Source of the DNA: Paracoccaceae bacterium
Lineage (GTDB): Bacteria > Pseudomonadota > Alphaproteobacteria > Rhodobacterales > Rhodobacteraceae
Direction of reading: 5' to 3'
DNA: 64,000 nucleotides
NCBI GenBank assembly: GCA_020622085.1
Contig: JAHRYM010000001.1
Coordinates: forward strand, 1,158,322 to 1,222,321
In this document: positions 36,377 to 48,481 of the stretch, piece after piece
How positions within the stretch are numbered: the stretch's first letter is position 1
How the letters are laid out: each line of letters begins with the position of its first letter
The notes under the pieces: model-generated
Seen by the model: only the letters and a program-made list of their open reading frames with translations
Databases searched by the model: none
What the model was told of the DNA's origin: nothing
Made by a program: the position numbers and the translations under genes

Positions 36377-36977
36377 CAACGCATTCGCGGGCGGGCTGTT
36401 CGCCGTTGGCGCGGCGATCCTGACGGCCGGGTTCATCTATGTGCAGACCGGCCATTCGGCGCAGGCCGAGGACGGCCCCGGCCCGAACCTGGTGCTTGAG
36501 GTCGATGGCGAGGCCAAGGGCCGCATCGTGATCGATCTGCGCCCCGATCTGGCGCCGAAGCATGTCGAGCAGATCACCGCGCTGGCCAGGCGCGGCGATT
36601 ACGACAATGTGGTGTTCCACCGCGTGATCGAAGGCTTCATGGCCCAGACCGGCGATGTGCAATACGGCAAGGTGGGCGGTGATTTGTCCAGCGCGGGCAT
36701 GGGCGGATCCGACCTGCCGGACCTGCCGGCGGAGTTTTCGGCCGAGCCTTTCGTGCGCGGCACGGTCGGCATGGCGCGGTCCAGTGATCCGGACAGCGCC
36801 AATTCGCAGTTCTTCATCATGTTTGCGCCGGGGGATTTTCTGAACGGCCAGTATACTGTCGTCGGCTCGGTCGTCGGAGGGATGGACCTGGTCGACCAGA
36901 TCAAGAAGGGCGATCCGGCCAACAATGGCGCCGTGACGGGCGATCCTGACCGGATCGTGAAGGCCACGGTGGAATGA
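36369..36977 (+). CDS. ppiA: peptidyl-prolyl isomerase, exported cyclophilin
   Basis: A 202-residue cyclophilin with an N-terminal hydrophobic signal or anchor (about 6-25, FAGGLFAVGAAILTAGFIYV), so it acts in the periplasm. [14 protein letters not shown] and SQFFIMF mark the active site. It is a tandem duplicate of ppiB; a DNA stretch around GACCTGCCGGACCTGCCGGC (36119- and 36711-) is nearly identical in both. The gene ends at a strong terminator. Confidence 0.92.
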   Translation: MSDNAFAGGLFAVGAAILTAGFIYVQTGHSAQAEDGPGPNLVLEVDGEAKGRIVIDLRPDLAPKHVEQITALARRGDYDNVVFHRVIEGFMAQTGDVQYGKVGGDLSSAGMGGSDLPDLPAEFSAEPFVRGTVGMARSSDPDSANSQFFIMFAPGDFLNGQYTVVGSVVGGMDLVDQIKKGDPANNGAVTGDPDRIVKATVE

Positions 36978-36980
36978 AGA

Positions 36981-37006
36981 AAAGGCGCCCTTCGGGGCGC
37001 CTTTTT
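36981..37006. terminator. bidirectional terminator between ppiA and the RlmL-like gene
   Basis: A 10-base-pair stem (AAAGGCGCCC with GGGCGCCTTT) and a TTCG tetraloop; five T follow on the plus strand and a T-rich stretch on the minus. It lies between convergent genes and should serve both. Confidence 0.85.
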
Positions 37007-37008
37007 CG

Positions 37009-38121
37009 TTACAGCGTGCGGCTTTGGAACAGGTAGACGCCCAGCCCGCCATGCGGGATCGCTGGGCCTGCGGGGCAGAAGGGCAGGCCGGTTGCCCGGG
37101 CCAGCGACGGCTCGCTGGTGACAAGGCCCACGCGCCAGCCGCGGAAATCCGACATCAGCTTCTGGCCAAGACTTGCGTAAAGTGGATAGAGCAGCTTCTT
37201 GTTGCCGATCCGCGCGCCATAGGGCGGGTTGACCATCACAAGGCCGGGGGCGCCTTCGGGGCGGGTCAGGTCGGAAATCGCGGCATTGGTGAAGTTGGTC
37301 ACATGATCCACCCCGGCGCGGATGGCGTTGTCGCGGCTCATCCGGATGGCGCCGGCGTCGCGGTCGCTGCCATGGAAGCGGAGCGGCGTTTCGCGGGGTT
37401 GCGGTGCAGAGCGCAAGGTTTCAAAAGCGGCGTGGTCATAACTGGCCAGCAGCTGGAAGGCGAAGGCGCGGCTGCGGCCGGGCAGCAGCCCCAGCGCGAT
37501 TTCCGCCGCCTCGATCACGAAGGTGCCCGATCCGCACATCGGGTCCAGAACCGGCTCGGTCCCGTCATAGCCGCAGGCGCGCAGCATGAGGGCGGCCAGC
37601 GTTTCGCGCATCGGCGCCTTGCCGACCGCCTCTTTGTGCCCGCGCTTGTGCAGCGATTCGCCCGAGGTGTCGACGCTGACGGTGCACAGGTCGTCCTCGA
37701 TCCTGACCTTCAGCGTCAGGGGGGCGTCGGCGGCGATGGGGGCGCCCAGTTCCTCGCGGATCGCGGTTTCGATCCGCTGGCCTGCCGCGCCGGCGTGATA
37801 GATGCGCGAGGCCTTGCAGGTGACTTCGACCTTCACGGGCACATCGGGGCGCAGGTGGTCGGCCCAGGGAAACCTGCGCGCCCGCTTGTCCAGTTGTGCA
37901 AGGTGCATGGCGCGGAACGATCCGAGCCGCGCCAGCACCCGGCCCGCGCCGCGCAAGGTCAGGTTGGCGCGCCAGACATCGGGCCAATGGCCCATGATGG
38001 TGACGCCGCCCGGGCTGGGGTTCGGATCGGCAAAGCCCGCGGCCTGCGCTTCGGCGGCCAGCACGGGTTCAAGGCTGGGCGGGGCGACGAGGAAGATCTC
38101 GAATGGGTCGGTCGTGGTCAT
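37009..38121 (-). CDS. RlmL/YcbY-like class I RNA methyltransferase
   Basis: A 370-residue methyltransferase. A THUMP-type RNA-binding part (about 60-155) precedes the Rossmann domain with DPMCGSGTFVIEA and the N6/N2 methyltransferase motif NPPYGARIG. It is probably an rRNA guanine-N2 methyltransferase acting on 23S rRNA, by family resemblance. It follows kynA on the same strand with a 52-base gap. Confidence 0.88.
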   Translation of the reverse strand: MTTTDPFEIFLVAPPSLEPVLAAEAQAAGFADPNPSPGGVTIMGHWPDVWRANLTLRGAGRVLARLGSFRAMHLAQLDKRARRFPWADHLRPDVPVKVEVTCKASRIYHAGAAGQRIETAIREELGAPIAADAPLTLKVRIEDDLCTVSVDTSGESLHKRGHKEAVGKAPMRETLAALMLRACGYDGTEPVLDPMCGSGTFVIEAAEIALGLLPGRSRAFAFQLLASYDHAAFETLRSAPQPRETPLRFHGSDRDAGAIRMSRDNAIRAGVDHVTNFTNAAISDLTRPEGAPGLVMVNPPYGARIGNKKLLYPLYASLGQKLMSDFRGWRVGLVTSEPSLARATGLPFCPAGPAIPHGGLGVYLFQSRTL

Positions 38122-38173
38122 GGGCGGGGCATAGCCTGAAAGCGGCGGCGCTTCGATGGGTTTCTGCGGCCCG

Positions 38174-39010
38174 CTAGAGACTGGTGCGCAGGTGCCAGAG
38201 TTCGGGGAAAAGCTCGACCTCGAGCATCCGGCGCAGGTAGGGGACGCCGCCGGTGCCGCCGGTGCCGCGTTTGAGGCCGATGATCCGTTCGACCGTGGTC
38301 ACATGGTTGAAGCGCCAACGGCGGAAGTAGTCTTCCAGATCGACCAGCTTTTCGGCCAGTTCGTAAAGTTCCCAATGCGCGTCAGGGGCGGCGTAGACCT
38401 GCGCCCAGGCGGCCTCGACCCCCGGCGATTCCGTCCAGCGCTGTGCAAGGTCGCGGGCAAGGACTTCGGGCGGGACGGGAAGGCCCGCGCGCGCAAGGGC
38501 ACGGATCGCCTCGTCATAAAGCGAGGGGCGGGCGAGTTCCTCCGTCAGTCGCGCCAGAACCTCGGGGCGGTGGGCATGGGGCCGCAGCATCGCCGGGTTG
38601 CGGTTGCCGCAGGCAAATTCGACCATCCGGTATTGCCAGGACTGGAAGCCCGACGATTGCCCGAGGCTGCCGCGAAAGGTGGTGTATTCCGACGGCGTCA
38701 TGGTGCGGAGCACGTCCCAGGCGGAATTGAGCTGCTCCATGATCCGCGAAACGCGCGCCAGCATCTTGAAGGCGGGTTGCAGGCGGCCTTCGGCGATGGC
38801 GCGGCGCGCGGCGGAAAGTTCGTGCAGCATGAGACGCATCCAAAGTTCGGAGGTCTGGTGCTGGATGATGAACAGCATCTCGTCATGCGCGGCGCTCAAG
38901 GGATGCTGCGCCGACAGAAGTGTGTCGAGCTCGAGGTAATCGCCATAGGACATGCGGCCGTCGAAGGACATTTCCGCGCCTTCGTCCGCAGGGTCGTAAG
39001 CCTTTGCCAT
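38174..39010 (-). CDS. kynA: tryptophan 2,3-dioxygenase
   Basis: A 278-residue heme dioxygenase that opens the tryptophan indole ring to N-formylkynurenine. Visible motifs are [34 protein letters not shown] with the distal His, and [22 protein letters not shown] with the proximal heme His. It is 11 bases after kynU on the same strand. The formamidase gene kynB is not adjacent. Confidence 0.95.
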   Translation of the reverse strand: MAKAYDPADEGAEMSFDGRMSYGDYLELDTLLSAQHPLSAAHDEMLFIIQHQTSELWMRLMLHELSAARRAIAEGRLQPAFKMLARVSRIMEQLNSAWDVLRTMTPSEYTTFRGSLGQSSGFQSWQYRMVEFACGNRNPAMLRPHAHRPEVLARLTEELARPSLYDEAIRALARAGLPVPPEVLARDLAQRWTESPGVEAAWAQVYAAPDAHWELYELAEKLVDLEDYFRRWRFNHVTTVERIIGLKRGTGGTGGVPYLRRMLEVELFPELWHLRTSL

Positions 39011-39021
39011 CCTGCCTCCTC

Positions 39022-40218
39022 TCAGGTCACGCGGGCGCGGACCTTGTATTCGGGGCGGTCCCAGAGCCGTTCCGCCATGATCGTTCCGAGGATCTTCACC
39101 GCGCCCTCCACATCGGCGTCCGAGGTGTAAAGCGGCGTGAAGCCGAAGCGCAAGATGTCGGGGGCGCGGAAATCGCCGATGACGCCATGCGCGATCAGCG
39201 CCTGCATGATCGCGTAGCCTTCCGGGTGGCGGAAGCTGACCTGGCTGCCGCGGCGTTCGGGATCGCGGGGGGTGGCGAGGATCAGGTCGGGGCAGGTGGC
39301 CTCGACCCCCTTGATGAAGGCTTGGGTCAACTGGGTGGAGCGGGCGCGGATATCGGCCATCTCGACCCGGTCCCAGATATCGAGCGAGGCATCGAGGGCG
39401 GCGAGTTGCAGGACCGGGGGCGTGCCGACGCGCATCCGTTCGATGCCGGCGCCGGGGCGGTAGTCGGAATCGAAGGCAAAGGGGGCCTCGTGGCCAAGCC
39501 AGCCGGACAGGGCGGGGCGGGCGCGGTCGATGTGGCGGGGCGCCACATAGATGAAGGCCGGGCCACCGGGGCCGGAGTTGAGGTATTTGTAGGTGCAGCC
39601 GACCGCGAAATCGGCGTCTCCGCCGGTCACATCGACGGGCAGCGCGCCCGCCGAATGCGCCAGATCCCAGACCGCAAGCGCGCCCGCTGCATGGGCTTTG
39701 GCCGTCAGCGCGGCCATGTCGTGGCGGCGACCGGTGCGGTAGTCGACCTCGGTCAGCATGAGGACGGCTACGGTTTCGTCGATGGCCCCGGCCACGTCTT
39801 CCGGCGAGACGGTGCGGAGTTGGTAGTCGGGGCCCAGCGTCCGGCAGAGGCCCTCCGCCATGTAGAGGTCGGAAGGGAAGTTGCCGGTGTCCGACAGGAT
39901 CACCCGGCGATCCGGGTTCATCTCAAGACACGACGCCAGGGCCTGGTAGACCTTGATCGAGAGCGTATCGCCCAAGGTGACCGTCCCCGGCGCCGCGCCG
40001 ATCAGGCGGCCGATGCGGGTGCCAAGGCGGGTGGGCATCTCCATCCAGCCGGCCTTGTTCCAGCCGGTGATCAGCATCTGGCCCCATTCCTTCGTCACGC
40101 AGTCCTGCACGCGCTGGGCGGTGGCGCAGGGCAGCGGACCCAGCGAATTGCCGTCGAGGTAGATCACGCCCTCGGGCAGGTCGAAAAGGGTGCGGGTGGC
40201 GGCGAAATCTGTGGTCAT
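39022..40218 (-). CDS. kynU: kynureninase
   Basis: A 398-residue PLP enzyme that splits kynurenine into anthranilate and alanine. It starts [26 protein letters not shown]; the [13 protein letters not shown] region holds PLP-contact Asp and His, and the Schiff-base Lys is in [16 protein letters not shown]. It is the first gene of the kynU-kynA unit for tryptophan breakdown to anthranilate. The ATG at 40218 is preceded by AAAGGACC. Confidence 0.95.
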   Translation of the reverse strand: MTTDFAATRTLFDLPEGVIYLDGNSLGPLPCATAQRVQDCVTKEWGQMLITGWNKAGWMEMPTRLGTRIGRLIGAAPGTVTLGDTLSIKVYQALASCLEMNPDRRVILSDTGNFPSDLYMAEGLCRTLGPDYQLRTVSPEDVAGAIDETVAVLMLTEVDYRTGRRHDMAALTAKAHAAGALAVWDLAHSAGALPVDVTGGDADFAVGCTYKYLNSGPGGPAFIYVAPRHIDRARPALSGWLGHEAPFAFDSDYRPGAGIERMRVGTPPVLQLAALDASLDIWDRVEMADIRARSTQLTQAFIKGVEATCPDLILATPRDPERRGSQVSFRHPEGYAIMQALIAHGVIGDFRAPDILRFGFTPLYTSDADVEGAVKILGTIMAERLWDRPEYKVRARVT

Positions 40219-40346
40219 GGATGGTCCTTTCAGAAGTCGCAGGCAGGGTGGCGATTGGCGCGGGCCTTGGCAAGAGGGGCGCACCGGATTGCGTGGCGGG
40301 CGCCGGGCCCTGTGGTTATCCTTTGCACGGGACGGCGGGCGGCGAC

Positions 40347-40380
40347 GCCTCCGGCGCGGGAGTATTTGGGCAAAGAAGAA
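40347..40380 (+). repeat. dispersed repeat, copy 3 (between kynU and the ICMT-like gene)
   Basis: GCCTCCGGCGCGGG followed by AGTATTTGGGCAAAGAAGAA. The copy ends 25 bases before the ATG of the ICMT-like gene and is upstream of the divergent kynU. Confidence 0.7.
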
Positions 40381-40405
40381 GGCCCGTGAGCTACAGGAGA
40401 AGGTG

Positions 40406-40852
40406 ATGGGGCTGAGACAGACGATCGACATTCCGCCGGTGTGGCTTTTGGGGTTTCTGGGGCTGAGCTATGGGGTGGCGCAGCTTTGGCCGGTGCGGGT
40501 GCCGGGGCTCTCCATGCTGGGGCTGGTGCTGGCGGCGCTTGGGCTCGGGCTCTTGCTGGGGGCGGCGGCGCAGATGCTGGCGCGGCGGACGACGGTGCAT
40601 CCGCATGGAGCGCCCGCAGTATTGGTGACCGGTGGCCTGTTCCGTCTGAGCCGCAATCCGATCTATCTGGGGGATGCGCTGATCCTTGCGGGGCTGACGC
40701 TGTGGTGGGACGGGGCGGTGGCGCTGGTTCTGGTGCCGGTGTTCGTGGGGCTGATCACGCGGCGGTTCATCCGGCCCGAGGAAGCGCGCCTGCGGGCGGG
40801 GTTCGGACCTGCGGCGGAGGCTTTCATGGCGCGGACGCGGCGCTGGATATGA
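40406..40852 (+). CDS. ICMT/PEMT-like membrane methyltransferase
   Basis: A 148-residue membrane protein with four hydrophobic segments. The C-terminal half GLFRLSRNPIYLGDALIL, then the PEEARLRAGFGPAAEAFMARTRRW ending, is the conserved core of the isoprenylcysteine carboxyl methyltransferase-like family, where Arg/Asn-Pro residues bind SAM. In bacteria these proteins modify small lipids or are uncharacterised. ACAGGAGAAGG precedes the ATG. Confidence 0.8.
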   Translation: MGLRQTIDIPPVWLLGFLGLSYGVAQLWPVRVPGLSMLGLVLAALGLGLLLGAAAQMLARRTTVHPHGAPAVLVTGGLFRLSRNPIYLGDALILAGLTLWWDGAVALVLVPVFVGLITRRFIRPEEARLRAGFGPAAEAFMARTRRWI

Positions 40853-40858
40853 AGGAAG

Positions 40859-40881
40859 AAGGGGCGCCAGTGGCGCCCCTT
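40859..40881. terminator. terminator between the ICMT-like gene and glnA
   Basis: Stem AAGGGGCGCC with GGCGCCCCTT around the loop AGT, followed by further T on the plus strand and by A/T on the minus. It lies between convergent genes and can act in both directions. Confidence 0.8.
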
Positions 40882-40901
40882 TTGGTGTCGTGTTCCGCCG
40901 A

Positions 40902-42311
40902 TCAGCAGGAATAATACATCGCGTATTCGATCGGGTGCGGGGTGTGTTCGTAGGCGTAGACCTCTTCCCACTTCAGCGCGACGTAGGAGTCGAGCTGGTC
41001 CTTGGTGAAGACATCGCCCTGAAGCAGGAATTCGTAATCCTTTTCCAGTTCCTCAAGCGCCTCGCGCAAGCTGCCGCAGACGGTCGGGATTTCGGCCAGT
41101 TCCTCGGGCGGAAGGTCGTAGAGATCCTTGTCCGAGGCGGGGCCCGGGTCGATCTTGTTGCGGATGCCGTCAAGACCGGCCATCAGCAGCGCCGCGAAGC
41201 ACAGGTAGGGGTTGGCGCTGGGATCGGGAAAGCGGGCTTCGACGCGCTTGGCCTTCGGCGATTCGGTCCACGGAATACGGACCGCGCCCGAACGGTTGCG
41301 GGCCGAATAGGCGCGCAGCACCGGGGCTTCAAAGCCGGGGATCAGGCGCTTGTAGCTGTTGGTCGAGGGGTTCGTCAGCGCGTTGAGCGCCTTGGCGTGT
41401 TTCAGGATGCCGCCGATGAAATACAGCGCCTCCTGGCTCAGGTCGGCATATTTGTCACCCGCGAAGAGCGGCTTGCCGTTCTTCCAGATCGACATGTTGA
41501 CGTGCATCCCCGAGCCGTTGTCGCCCTTCATCGGCTTCGGCATGAAGGTGACCGACTTGCCATAGGCGTGGGCCACGTTGTGGATCACATACTTGTATTT
41601 CTGCATGTTGTCGGCCTGTTCGACCAGACCGCCGAAGATCATGCCCAGTTCATGCTGGCAGGTGGCAACCTCGTGGTGGTGCTTGTCGACCTTGATGCCC
41701 ATGCGCTTCATGGTCGACAGCATCTCGCCGCGCAGGTCTTGTGCCTCGTCGATCGGATTCACCGGGAAATAACCGCCCTTGAAGCCCGCGCGATGCGACT
41801 GGTTGCCGGAGTCGTATTGAGTGTCGGTGTTCCACGCGGCGGCGTGGGCATCGAGCTCATAGGCCACCTTCTGCGGCGTGACCGAGAAGCGCACGTCGTC
41901 GAAGATGAAGAATTCGGCTTCGGGGCCGAAATAGGCGGTGTCGCCGATGCCCGAGGAGCGCAGATAGGCTTCGGCCTTTTCAGCGGTGCCGCGCGGGTCG
42001 CGGCTGTAGGGCTCGCCCGTGTCGGGCTCGGCCACGTTGCAATGCACGCAGAGGGTCTTTTCGGCGTAGAACGGGTCGAGGTAGACCGAGCCGGCATCTG
42101 GCATCAGCTTCATGTCGGACTGGTCGATCGACTTCCAGCCGGCGATGCTTGATCCGTCGAACATTAAGCCTTCCTCGAAGAAGTCCTCGTCGACCAGATC
42201 GGAAACCAGCGTCACATGCTGCAACTTGCCCTTGGGGTCGGTGAAGCGGATATCGACGTATTCGATTTCCTCGTCCTTGATCAGCTTCAGAGCATCCTGG
42301 ATCTTGCTCAT
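40902..42311 (-). CDS. glnA: glutamine synthetase type I
   Basis: A 469-residue ammonia-assimilating enzyme (glutamate + NH3 + ATP to glutamine). Metal and substrate motifs include [33 protein letters not shown] and [10 protein letters not shown]. Tyr398 in [10 protein letters not shown] is the position adenylylated in GSI-beta enzymes, so activity is likely controlled by GlnE. It follows glnB by 65 bases on the same strand, the classic glnBA operon. Confidence 0.97.
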   Translation of the reverse strand: MSKIQDALKLIKDEEIEYVDIRFTDPKGKLQHVTLVSDLVDEDFFEEGLMFDGSSIAGWKSIDQSDMKLMPDAGSVYLDPFYAEKTLCVHCNVAEPDTGEPYSRDPRGTAEKAEAYLRSSGIGDTAYFGPEAEFFIFDDVRFSVTPQKVAYELDAHAAAWNTDTQYDSGNQSHRAGFKGGYFPVNPIDEAQDLRGEMLSTMKRMGIKVDKHHHEVATCQHELGMIFGGLVEQADNMQKYKYVIHNVAHAYGKSVTFMPKPMKGDNGSGMHVNMSIWKNGKPLFAGDKYADLSQEALYFIGGILKHAKALNALTNPSTNSYKRLIPGFEAPVLRAYSARNRSGAVRIPWTESPKAKRVEARFPDPSANPYLCFAALLMAGLDGIRNKIDPGPASDKDLYDLPPEELAEIPTVCGSLREALEELEKDYEFLLQGDVFTKDQLDSYVALKWEEVYAYEHTPHPIEYAMYYSC

Positions 42312-42376
42312 CCCAGTGTGTCCTTTCGGGTTTCGCGTTGCGGGTGGGGCGCGGGGTGGGGCGCCCGGAATGGGGG

Positions 42377-44638
<2,262 letters not shown>

Positions 44639-44642
<4 letters not shown>

Positions 44643-45169
44643 AGGCCCTGTGCGGCCAGTGTTTCGGGGGCGGGGGGGGCGGTATAAAGGTCGGGTGTGA
44701 TCTCGCCGCAGCCGAATTCCATGCCGTTGGCGTAGATCACCTGCGGCGTGTCGAAGGACAGATCGAAGACCTGAAGATCCTCGACTTCGGTGTTGCGGAT
44801 GAATTCGTCATCGACCAGCCAGGCCACGGCGACCATCGCCTGCGCCTGGCTGAACATCGCCCGGGCACGCCAGTCGCGGACCAGCACTTGCGCCGCCTCG
44901 GGCAGGATCATGTCGCAGCCGGGGTGTTCGGGGCCCAGCGCATGGGCGCTGACCCGGATCGCGGGCCCGCTGTAGCGGCTGATGCGGACGTCGCGCAGGA
45001 TGCGCATGCCGGCGCGGGTCACGATCCGGTCGCCGGGCTGGAGGTATTCCACGGGCAATTCGCCATCCGCCGTGGCGACCAGCGCGCCCGGGGCAAGGCC
45101 GGTCGGAACAGCCATGTCATCGGCGCGGCGTTTTCCGTCAGGCCTGATCATTTCAGAGATGAGCGACAC
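44639..45169 (-). CDS. free-standing Hint-domain protein
   Basis: A 176-residue Hint_2-type protein. The core runs [31 protein letters not shown], continues [27 protein letters not shown], and has [24 protein letters not shown] near the end. The nucleophile position that is Cys or Ser in active Hint domains appears as Ala/Gly here (PGALVAT), so it may not splice. It overlaps the nnr 3' end by four bases in convergent orientation. A related Hint protein is at 25451. Confidence 0.72.
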
Positions 45170-45368
45170 CTGATCCCCCTTGCGATCCGGCGCAGCGACC
45201 AGCAGCCGGTTTCAGGAGCATTTTTTCCCGGGGTTTGCGGCAGAAATGAGGAAGCTCCACGCCCATTCGGCGGCGCTTTTTCCTCTCGCATCGCGCAAAG
45301 AGAGTTGCTAGAAGGACGCGGATTTCGGGGCGTTCCGCCGGAGGTTTGGCGGGGCGCCCTTTGCACAT

Positions 45369-45453
45369 GCGGGTGTGGCGAAATTGGCAGACGCACCAGA
45401 TTTAGGTTCTGGCGCCGCAAGGCATGGGGGTTCAAGTCCCTCCACCCGCACCA
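45369..45453 (+). tRNA. tRNA-Leu, anticodon UAG
   Basis: An 85-base class II tRNA. The acceptor stem pairs GCGGGTG (45369-45375) with CACCCGC (45443-45449). The anticodon loop reads TTTAGGT with anticodon TAG, flanked by CCAGA/TCTGG. The variable arm follows (GCGCCGCAAGGCAT region) and the T-arm has GGTTCAAGTCC. CCA is encoded at 45451-45453. It ends 19 bases before the trigger factor start. Confidence 0.96.
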
Positions 45454-45472
45454 CGAGGAAAAGGACGAACGA

Positions 45473-46807
45473 ATGCAGGTCACCGAGACCCTGAAAGACG
45501 GTCTGAAGCGCAGCTACACCATCACCCTCACGGGGGCGGAACTGGATGCCAAGGTCGAAGCCAAGCTTCTGGAGGCGCAGCCCGAAGTCGAGATGAAGGG
45601 CTTCCGCAAGGGCAAGGTGCCGATGGCGATGATGCGCAAGTCCTTTGGCGAACGCGTCATGGGCGATGCGATGCAGGAAGCCATCGACGGCGCCATGCAG
45701 GAGCACTTCAATGCCTCGGGCGATCGTCCGGCGATGCAGCCCAAGGTCGAGATGAAGGGCGGCGATGCCTGGAAGAAGGGCGACGATGTCGTGGTCGAGA
45801 TGTCCTACGAGGCGCTGCCCGAGATCCCGGAGGTCGATCTGGCCTCGGTCGCGCTGGAAAAGCTGGTCGTGAAGGCGGACGAGAAATCGGTCACCGAGGC
45901 GCTGGAAAACCTGGCCAAGACCGCGCAGTCCTTTGAGGACCGCAAGAAGGGCTCGAAGGCCAAGAAGGACGATCAGGTGATGATCGACTTCGTGGGCAAG
46001 GTCGATGGCGTGGCCTTCGAGGGCGGCACCGGCACCGATTTCCCGCTGGTGCTGGGATCGGGCCAGTTCATCCCCGGCTTCGAAGACCAGCTGATCGGCG
46101 CCAAGGACGGCGAGGAAGTCACCGTCAAGGTAAGCTTCCCGGAAAACTACGGCGCCACCCATCTGGCGGGCAAGGAAGCCACCTTCGACTGCACGGTGAA
46201 GGCCGTGCGCGCGCCGAAGGCCGCCGAGATCGACGACGAACTGGCCAAGCAGTTCGGCGCCGAAACCCTTGACGCGCTGAAGGGCCAGGTGTCCGAGCGT
46301 CTGGAAGCCGAATATGCCGGCGCGAGCCGCGCGGTGCTCAAGCGCGGTCTGCTGGACCGGCTGGATGCGCTGGTCAGCTTTGAGCTGCCGCCGAGCCTTG
46401 TCGAGGCCGAGGCGCACCAGATCGCGCACCAGCTTTGGCACGAGGAAAACCCCGACGTGCACGACCACAACCACGGCGCGGTCGAGCCGACGGAGGAACA
46501 CAAGAAACTGGCCGAGCGCCGGGTGCGCCTGGGCCTTCTGCTGGCCGAAGTGGGCCGCAAGGCCGAAGTCCAGGTGACGGATGCCGAAATGACCCAGGCC
46601 GTTCTGGCGCAGGCGCGTCAGTATCCGGGGCAGGAACGCGCCTTCTTCGAATTCGTGCAGAAGAACCCGCAGATGCAACAGCAACTGCGCGCGCCGATCT
46701 TTGAAGACAAGGTCGTTGATCACATCGTGGCCGGCGCCAAGGTTTCCGAAAAGGAAGTCTCGAAGGAAGATCTGGAAAAGGCCATCGAGGCGCTGGACGA
46801 GCTTTGA
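45473..46807 (+). CDS. tig: trigger factor
   Basis: A 444-residue ribosome-associated chaperone. The N-terminal ribosome-binding tail carries GFRKGKVP at about residues 43-50, a FKBP-like isomerase domain follows (about 160-245, [17 protein letters not shown]), and the C-terminal helical arms hold the His/Glu-rich [17 protein letters not shown] segment. It binds nascent chains at the exit tunnel. tRNA-Leu lies directly upstream, so the two probably share a transcript. The ATG at 45473 follows AAAAGGAC. Confidence 0.97.
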   Translation: MQVTETLKDGLKRSYTITLTGAELDAKVEAKLLEAQPEVEMKGFRKGKVPMAMMRKSFGERVMGDAMQEAIDGAMQEHFNASGDRPAMQPKVEMKGGDAWKKGDDVVVEMSYEALPEIPEVDLASVALEKLVVKADEKSVTEALENLAKTAQSFEDRKKGSKAKKDDQVMIDFVGKVDGVAFEGGTGTDFPLVLGSGQFIPGFEDQLIGAKDGEEVTVKVSFPENYGATHLAGKEATFDCTVKAVRAPKAAEIDDELAKQFGAETLDALKGQVSERLEAEYAGASRAVLKRGLLDRLDALVSFELPPSLVEAEAHQIAHQLWHEENPDVHDHNHGAVEPTEEHKKLAERRVRLGLLLAEVGRKAEVQVTDAEMTQAVLAQARQYPGQERAFFEFVQKNPQMQQQLRAPIFEDKVVDHIVAGAKVSEKEVSKEDLEKAIEALDEL

Positions 46808-46828
46808 TTCCGTCCTGACCCGCTGACC

Positions 46829-46859
46829 GAAAGCCGCGCCCCCCCCGGGCGCGGCTTTC
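46829..46859 (+). terminator. terminator of tig
   Basis: A 12-base-pair stem (GAAAGCCGCGCC with GGCGCGGCTTTC) with a C-rich loop, 22 bases after the tig stop. No long T-run follows, but stem strength and position fit a terminator. Confidence 0.7.
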
Positions 46860-46863
46860 TCGT

Positions 46864-47310
46864 TCAGTGCAAAAGTCGCAGGCCTGTCAGCAGCAGGTCG
46901 GCCCATCGGACAAGAACGCGCCTGTGCCGGGCCGCCTGTGCCGCGGTTTCGGCATTCAGTTCCGCGCCCACAAGGATGATCGCCGCCGAGAGACAGAGCA
47001 AGGTGAGGAAGGCCGAGGTCAAGGTCAGCGCCGCGCGTCACCTGCCGAGATGAGCCGCACGGCCTGATCGGCGACGATCTTCACCGCATCTGCGGCCAGA
47101 ACCGAGGACAGGTCATCGAGGTGCGCGGCAATCATCGCCGGGTCGGCCAGAAGACCGCAGATGGAAATGCAGGCGGTGTCCGCCGGGAATACCGCCGGCA
47201 GCAAGAAGAAGGCAACATCGCCCGCAACCGAGAGCACCCGGTCGTGGCTGCTTTCGCGGAAGGTGCGGCGCAGGATCCGCTTCCAGCCATGCGCCGGAAT
47301 TTCTGTGAGG
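46864..47310 (-). pseudogene. remnant of a YihY/BrkB-type membrane protein gene
   Basis: Two fragments in different frames together resemble YihY/UPF0761 proteins. The N-terminal piece (minus strand, about 47310 to 47025) contains EIPAHGWKRILRRTF, AGDVAFFLLPAVFPA and GLLADPAMIAAHLDDL, the usual beginning of this family. It stops with TGA at 47025-47027. A second frame just downstream (about 47035 to 46864) gives SAFLTLLCLSAAIILVGAEL, followed by NAE, the usual C-terminal helix. The middle of the protein (over 100 residues) is missing. I read this as a deletion plus frameshift relic. No start codon is recognisable at the front. Confidence 0.6.
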
Positions 47311-47336
47311 CTCGGAGGCTCGGAGGCTCGGAGGCA
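47310..47336. repeat. triple 8-base tandem repeat
   Basis: Three direct copies of an 8-base unit (GGCTCGGA) stand at the front end of the yihY remnant. Since 8 is not a multiple of three, each gain or loss shifts the reading frame. Confidence 0.6.
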
Positions 47337-47579
47337 AGGATGCCGGTGTTGCCGGCCAGGGTGAGTGTTGCACCAGCCGGCGCGACCACAAGGCGGCGCG
47401 ACCCCGTCCTTGGGCCGCGGACCGCCACTTCGCGGGTTCTGCCAGAGACCGCAAGGCCCGCGCACAGCTGGAAACTCGCCCGTGTGCCATGATTGTTTCC
47501 GTCGCCGTTGTTCGGGATCAAGGGTGATGCACCGCAGCAGGTTCCGGCAGACAGGCAATCGGGGCGCCGGGAAAAGCGA
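47337..47579. other. non-coding stretch between the yihY remnant and rplI
   Basis: No gene is recognised. Frames on the minus strand read into the yihY remnant but the front part (for example a Gly/Arg-rich frame at about 47337-47521) matches no family I know. It may be further debris of the decayed locus. Confidence 0.45.
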
Positions 47580-47607
47580 AAACCGCGCCGGTTGCCCGAC
47601 GCGGTTT
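47580..47607 (-). terminator. terminator of the rpsF-rpsR-rplI operon
   Basis: Stem AAACCGCG paired with CGCGGTTT over a 12-base loop, 32 bases beyond the rplI stop on the minus strand, followed there by TCGCTTTTCC. The position fits the end of the ribosomal protein operon. Confidence 0.6.
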
Positions 47608-47638
47608 CCCGAGATCAAGTGCGCGCTGGCGCCGAGGA

Positions 47639-48211
47639 TCACTCCTCGTCGTTGGCCGCGCTGCCCATTTCGTCGAAAAGCTCGGCGATTTCGAATTCTG
47701 CCGCGGCTTCGGCTTCGGCGGCGAGTTCCTGGATGGACTTGCCCGAGGCTTGCAGTTCCGCCTCTTCGATCGAACGCGCGACGTTCATGGTGATGGTCGC
47801 GGTGACTTCGGGGTGCAGGACCACGGACACGTCGTGCAGGCCCAGGTCCTTGATCGGTTCGACCACGACGACCTGCTTGCGGTCGACGGTGAATCCGGCA
47901 TCGGTCGCGGCTTCGGCGGCGTCACGCGGCGTGACCGAACCATAAAGCGCGCCGGAATCGGAGGCCGAACGGATCACGATGAACTTCTGGCCGTTCAGCT
48001 TTTCGGCCAGCGCCTCGGCTTCCTTGCGGGTTTCGAGGTTGCGGGCTTCCAACTGGGCCTTCTGGGTCTCGAAGGACTTGATGTTGGCTTCCGACGCACG
48101 AAGCGCCTTGCCCTGGGGCAGAAGGAAGTTCCGGGCGTAGCCGTCCTTGACCTTCACGACTTCGCCCATCTGGCCCAGCTTGGCCACGCGCTGAAGAAGA
48201 ATGACTTGCAT
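47639..48211 (-). CDS. rplI: 50S ribosomal protein L9
   Basis: A 190-residue L9 protein. The N-terminal [21 protein letters not shown] and [14 protein letters not shown] are the rRNA-binding signature. A long helix links to the C-terminal domain (about 80-150), and the last 40 residues are an acidic tail ([20 protein letters not shown]) that is common in Rhodobacterales. Last gene of the rpsF-rpsR-rplI operon. Confidence 0.97.
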   Translation of the reverse strand: MQVILLQRVAKLGQMGEVVKVKDGYARNFLLPQGKALRASEANIKSFETQKAQLEARNLETRKEAEALAEKLNGQKFIVIRSASDSGALYGSVTPRDAAEAATDAGFTVDRKQVVVVEPIKDLGLHDVSVVLHPEVTATITMNVARSIEEAELQASGKSIQELAAEAEAAAEFEIAELFDEMGSAANDEE

Positions 48212-48223
48212 GGGTCTTGCTCC

Positions 48224-48451
48224 TTACTTCACGGCATAGGGCAGCAGGGCAAGGAAGCGGGCACGCTTGATGGCCGCGGCCAGTTCGCGCTGCTTCTTCG
48301 CCGAGACGGCGGTGATGCGGGCCGGGACGATCTTGCCGCGCTCGGAAATGTAGCGTTGCAGCAGACGGACGTCCTTGTAGTCGATTTTCGGCGCATTGTC
48401 CCCCGAGAAGGGGCAGACCTTGCGGCGGCGGAAGAAGGGTTTGTTCGCCAT
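48224..48451 (-). CDS. rpsR: 30S ribosomal protein S18
   Basis: A 75-residue S18 protein. [20 protein letters not shown] and [19 protein letters not shown] are the family core; the end [12 protein letters not shown] is standard. It binds S6 on the 30S platform; its gene lies between rpsF and rplI, as usual. Confidence 0.97.
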   Translation of the reverse strand: MANKPFFRRRKVCPFSGDNAPKIDYKDVRLLQRYISERGKIVPARITAVSAKKQRELAAAIKRARFLALLPYAVK

Positions 48452-48481
48452 TTCAAAGGCTCCTGTTTCTCGGACGATGGA

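Noticed and set aside
45308-47041. 577-codon frame on the minus strand opposite tig
   Set aside because: Shadow of trigger factor; it also runs through the tRNA-Leu gene. Its first residues only overlap the yihY remnant in a different frame.
47310-47336. CRISPR-like short repeats
   Set aside because: The units are 8 bases in direct tandem without spacers. No array of repeats with regular spacers exists anywhere in the window.
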